Assembly (NCBI GenBank): GCA_000433135.1
Contig: HF991884.1
Location: forward strand, 1 to 8,980
Direction of reading: 5' to 3'
Length of the DNA stretch: 8,980 bases
From: Clostridium sp. CAG:921
GTDB lineage: Bacteria > Bacillota > Clostridia > TANB77 > CAG-465
Part shown: piece by piece, positions 7,088 through 8,980 of the stretch
How the letters are laid out: each line of letters starts with the position of its first letter
How positions within the stretch are numbered: the first letter of the stretch is position 1
The notes under the pieces: generated by a model
Seen by the model: only the letters and a program-made list of their open reading frames with translations
Database searches by the model: none
What the model was told of the DNA's origin: nothing
Position numbers and translations under genes: made by a program

Positions 7088-7136
7088 CTACAATAATGTA
7101 ACAATTAAGTTACATTATTGTTACATTTAGTTGATT
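7078..7136 (-). terminator. Long intrinsic terminator of the rhodanese-thioredoxin operon
   Basis: On the minus strand an outer stem AATCAACT/AGTTGATT (7129-7136 with 7082-7089) encloses an inner perfect 13-base stem (7109-7121 with 7090-7102) with loop TTAATT. A seven-base bulge (7122-7128) interrupts one side only. Six T residues (7078-7083) run from the last two bases of the stem into the flank. The structure starts within the thioredoxin stop codon. The bulge repeats part of the inner arm (AATGTAAC occurs twice), so alternative pairings exist. Confidence 0.82.
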
Positions 7137-7449
7137 ACACATATTTATTCATAATTTCTATAATTTTTTCTTTATCCTTCATTCCAACAACTTTTTCTAA
7201 TAACTTTCCATCTTTGTATATACACATTGTTGGCAATGTATCTATTTCTAACATTTTTACCACTTTCTTACTTTTTTCAACGTCAATTTTGTATATAATT
7301 TTACAATTATCTTCCTTTAAAATTTCCTCAAGTTCCTTAGAAAATTTTATACATGGACCACACCAATTAGCAAAAAAATCTACGAATTTTATTCCCTTTG
7401 ATTTTAATATTTCCTGTTTAAAATTGTTATCATCTAAATACTTTATCAT
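7135..7449 (-). CDS. Thioredoxin-family protein (TrxA-like)
   Basis: This is a small cytoplasmic dithiol-disulfide oxidoreductase, expected to reduce protein disulfides with electrons from a thioredoxin reductase encoded elsewhere. The 104-residue product matches the single-domain length. It carries the classical active site W29-C30-G31-P32-C33 after the strand KFVDFFANW, and the cis-proline P73 in TLPT. Asp near residue 24 (VDFF) corresponds to the buried acid of the fold. It lacks a signal peptide. The ATG at 7447-7449 overlaps the rhodanese stop (ATGA), with AGAGGTG seven bases upstream inside the rhodanese gene, so the two are translationally linked. The pairing suggests a role in sulfur transfer or persulfide reduction: the thioredoxin could reduce the sulfurtransferase or release its bound sulfur. 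The sequence beyond the active site is fairly divergent, so I avoid claiming it is the main housekeeping thioredoxin. Confidence 0.93.
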   Translation of the reverse strand: MIKYLDDNNFKQEILKSKGIKFVDFFANWCGPCIKFSKELEEILKEDNCKIIYKIDVEKSKKVVKMLEIDTLPTMCIYKDGKLLEKVVGMKDKEKIIEIMNKYV

Positions 7450-7874
7450 ATACTTTCACCTCTTCTAACGTTTTTTCCATATTCTAGCATGTTTTTATAT
7501 GGAAATGTTGCAAGAGCTCCATACTCCCATATGTATATATTATTATAGCCCAAATTATTTAAAATTTGCATAGCTGTTTTACTTCTAGCACCACTCGAAC
7601 AATAAATCATTATAGGGGTATTTTGATCATATATAAATATATTTTTTTCAATTTCGTCAACTGGTATATTTATTGCATTTTTTATATGCATTAATTCATA
7701 TTCACTTTGTGTTCTAACATCAATTAACGTTACTTGTTTTTCTTCAATCATTATTTTTGCTTGTTCAAAAGGTACCAATTTATATATAAATCTTGGTCCA
7801 CCTCTACTTCTAAATCTATTATTTCCAGACCTATTATTTTTGCCAAATAAAGCACTTAAAATATTTTCAAACAT
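7446..7874 (-). CDS. Rhodanese-domain sulfurtransferase
   Basis: This is a single-domain rhodanese, which carries sulfane sulfur as a cysteine persulfide and passes it to thiols. The 142-residue product has the rhodanese domain at about 32-130, with LIDVRTQSEYELMHIKNAIN (50-69, the CH2A-like DVR...E..HI..A motif). The active-site loop is C92-S-S-G-A-R-S98 (CSSGARS), with C92 the persulfide carrier. Before it, residues 1-10 form a short hydrophobic stretch (MFENILSALF), and residues 12-26 are rich in Arg, Asn, Ser and Gly and probably disordered. This extension is not part of the core fold and might bind a membrane or nucleic acid. The ATG at 7872-7874 follows a GAAGGT site. It is the first gene of an operon with thioredoxin, with a 4-base overlap. 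I could not define its promoter with confidence. Confidence 0.92.
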   Translation of the reverse strand: MFENILSALFGKNNRSGNNRFRSRGGPRFIYKLVPFEQAKIMIEEKQVTLIDVRTQSEYELMHIKNAINIPVDEIEKNIFIYDQNTPIMIYCSSGARSKTAMQILNNLGYNNIYIWEYGALATFPYKNMLEYGKNVRRGESI

Positions 7875-7916
7875 AAATTGTTACCTTCTTTCTTAGTTAA
7901 TCATATGATCTATATA

Positions 7917-7930
7917 TGTAATATATTACA
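7917..7930. promoter_or_regulatory. 14-bp palindrome upstream of the rhodanese gene
   Basis: TGTAATATATTACA is a perfect self-complementary sequence lying 43 bases before the rhodanese ATG. A second perfect palindrome, ATCATATGAT, follows at 7900-7909. TGTAA-N4-TTACA has the form of a dimeric repressor operator, but in such AT-rich DNA a chance palindrome is also possible. No regulator can be named. Confidence 0.35.
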
Positions 7931-7996
7931 ATTATTTTAAAAGAAAAAAGCATACACGTAATTTACTATTATTATAAAAATTTAATAATATATAAA

Positions 7997-8016
7997 ATGT
8001 ATATTTATGTATATTT
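7997..8016 (+). repeat. Tandem 10-bp repeat ATGTATATTT
   Basis: Two perfect head-to-tail copies of ATGTATATTT stand at 7997-8006 and 8007-8016, in the AT-rich spacer between the divergent rhodanese and transposase genes. It could be part of the mobile-element flank or simple AT-rich drift. Confidence 0.5.
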
Positions 8017-8030
8017 GTAATATAAAAAAA

Positions 8031-8096
8031 GTGAATTAAAAATTCGCTCGCACTTCGTGCATTAACTAGAAAATTTAACGTTACTATGTTAAACTT
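8031..8096 (+). repeat. Three potential hairpins before the transposase (candidate element end)
   Basis: Three inverted repeats follow one another: GTGAATT/AATTCGC (8031-8037 with 8041-8047, one G-T pair), GCAC-TTC-GTGC (8050-8060), and AAATTTAAC/GTTAAACTT (8071-8079 with 8088-8096, one mismatch, 8-base loop). HUH-type transposases recognise subterminal hairpins, so this could be the left end of the element; IS91 relatives also use such structures at their termini. The exact boundary is not visible. Confidence 0.45.
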
Positions 8097-8108
8097 TCTT
8101 TTTTATGA

Positions 8109-8114
8109 TATAAT
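8109..8114 (+). promoter_or_regulatory. Possible -10 box for the transposase gene
   Basis: A perfect TATAAT ends seven bases before the A of the transposase ATG, and no Shine-Dalgarno is present between them. No convincing -35 is found at 16-18 bases. If used, transcription would start at or within a base or two of the ATG. Confidence is low because TATAAT is common in this AT-rich DNA. Confidence 0.3.
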
Positions 8115-8120
8115 TTAATT

Positions 8121-8980
8121 ATGAAATTTGAAGAATTTATTTGTTTAGAAGATAAACATACTTTTAGAAGTAAAAATCATATTTTACAAGATATTTTTAA
8201 AGATTGGTGGGAGCCTTTTTGTTCTAAATATTCTAATTTGAATATTAGACCTATTGTTTTTAAAGAAGTGGAGAAATTTATTGGCTGTGGTTCTAAGGAA
8301 AATGGTTTCTCTTTTTATGAATGTGATTCTTGTGGTAATTATCTATACATTCCTTTTACTTGCAAATCTAGATTTTGCCCTTCTTGTGGGGTTAATTCTT
8401 GCTTAAGGGTTTCTGAATTTATGCCCTCTAGATGTATTAATGTTAAGCAAAGACATATTACTTTTACTATTCCTGATTCTCTTTGGAATTATTTTAAAGC
8501 CGATCGTTCTTTACTAGATTTACTTTTTAAATCTGCTTCTTATACCATTCTATCTTGGTTTAAAGAACAATCTAAATTGGAACATTTTATTCCTGGTATC
8601 GTTGCTACTTTACATACTTTCGGCAGAGATTTAAAGTGGAATACTCACATTCATATGCTTGTTACTGAAGGGGCCATGGGTAGAAAAACTGTTTGGAAAA
8701 CTTTCTCTCACTTTCCTTACTTAATGCTTAGAAAAAGATTTATGACTAAATTACTCTTTGAACTATCTAAACGTATCTTTTTTCCTAAATTTAAAAAATT
8801 AAAATGTCAACTTTACAAAGAAAAGCAGAATGGTTTTTACGTTCATGCTCCATTTCAACCTTCCTCTAATTTTAAAAGTGCTATTTCTTATATTACTAGA
8901 TATACTAATCGTCCTGCTATGGCTGAATCTCGTATTACTAATTACAATCCTGATATACATTCTGTTATTTTTTGGTATGA
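8121..8980 (+). CDS. IS91-like HUH/Y2 transposase, 3' end beyond the window
   Basis: The frame is open from the ATG at 8121 to the window edge (286 codons plus two bases). It is a rolling-circle transposase of the IS91/ISCR type, which nicks single DNA strands and forms a tyrosine-DNA bond. An N-terminal zinc-ribbon has C68-x2-C71, C81 and C86-x2-C89 (CDSCG, CKSRFCPSC). The Y2 transposase domain follows, with the metal-binding H-x-H at H176 and H178 (WNTHIHML) and the paired tyrosines Y257 and Y261 in YITRYTNRPA. All key residues are present, so the visible part is intact. There is no Shine-Dalgarno before the ATG. Codon use differs from the neighbouring genes (22 of 25 serines are TCT), which fits horizontal acquisition. 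Whether the 3' end is complete, and where the element ends, lies outside the window. Confidence 0.93.
   Translation, partial: MKFEEFICLEDKHTFRSKNHILQDIFKDWWEPFCSKYSNLNIRPIVFKEVEKFIGCGSKENGFSFYECDSCGNYLYIPFTCKSRFCPSCGVNSCLRVSEFMPSRCINVKQRHITFTIPDSLWNYFKADRSLLDLLFKSASYTILSWFKEQSKLEHFIPGIVATLHTFGRDLKWNTHIHMLVTEGAMGRKTVWKTFSHFPYLMLRKRFMTKLLFELSKRIFFPKFKKLKCQLYKEKQNGFYVHAPFQPSSNFKSAISYITRYTNRPAMAESRITNYNPDIHSVIFWY

Noticed and set aside
7118..7468. 116-codon plus-strand frame over the thioredoxin gene
   Set aside because: The minus strand encodes a clear WCGPC thioredoxin; the plus frame starts inside the terminator and shows no family features.
8031..8060. Hairpins as an intrinsic terminator or small RNA
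   Set aside because: No T-run follows on the plus strand and no gene ends there; position before a transposase favours an element end.

Overview
The window looks like a chromosomal segment of a low-GC Gram-positive bacterium of the class Clostridia. The DNA is strongly AT-rich, Shine-Dalgarno sequences are strong (AAGGAG, AGAGGTG), and promoters are of the sigma-A TTGNNN/TATAAT type. The pair dnaG then the primary sigma factor gene, without rpsU in front of dnaG, is the usual Firmicutes arrangement. Genus cannot be assigned from the sequence alone. No gap between genes exceeds 300 bases.

Layout: all genes from 111 to 7874 lie on the minus strand, so they read from right to left. At the right of this block is a two-gene operon, rhodanese (7446-7874) then thioredoxin (7135-7449), joined by an ATGA overlap. 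It ends in a long hairpin terminator whose downstream edge doubles as the -35 box of the next gene. Next come two separately transcribed genes of unknown function: a small 82-residue protein (6766-7014) and a 289-residue soluble protein (5655-6524). Each has its own promoter and intrinsic terminator. Then come a sugar-phosphate nucleotidyltransferase (4713-5462), an orphan polytopic membrane protein (3309-4559), and the housekeeping pair dnaG (1446-3248) and rpoD/sigA (111-1430).

At the right edge, on the plus strand, an IS91-like HUH/Y2 transposase (8121 onward) is cut off by the window end. Three potential hairpins and a short tandem repeat lie in front of it. Its codon choice (almost only TCT for Ser, CCT for Pro) differs from its neighbours, as expected for a mobile gene.

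The most unusual signal is a short aromatic, amphipathic motif, F-[FW]-x-N-E-W-x-L-F-x-x-D-[LM]-Q. It occurs at the same position (residues 4-17) in both unknown proteins and a second time near the C-terminus of the 82-residue protein. That protein is therefore essentially two copies of a 27-residue unit around a short linker. The two genes also share an identical 14-base leader containing the ribosome binding site. I infer that they belong to one undescribed family or system in which the motif acts as a docking or targeting helix and the small protein as a possible two-headed adaptor. This is inference from sequence pattern only.
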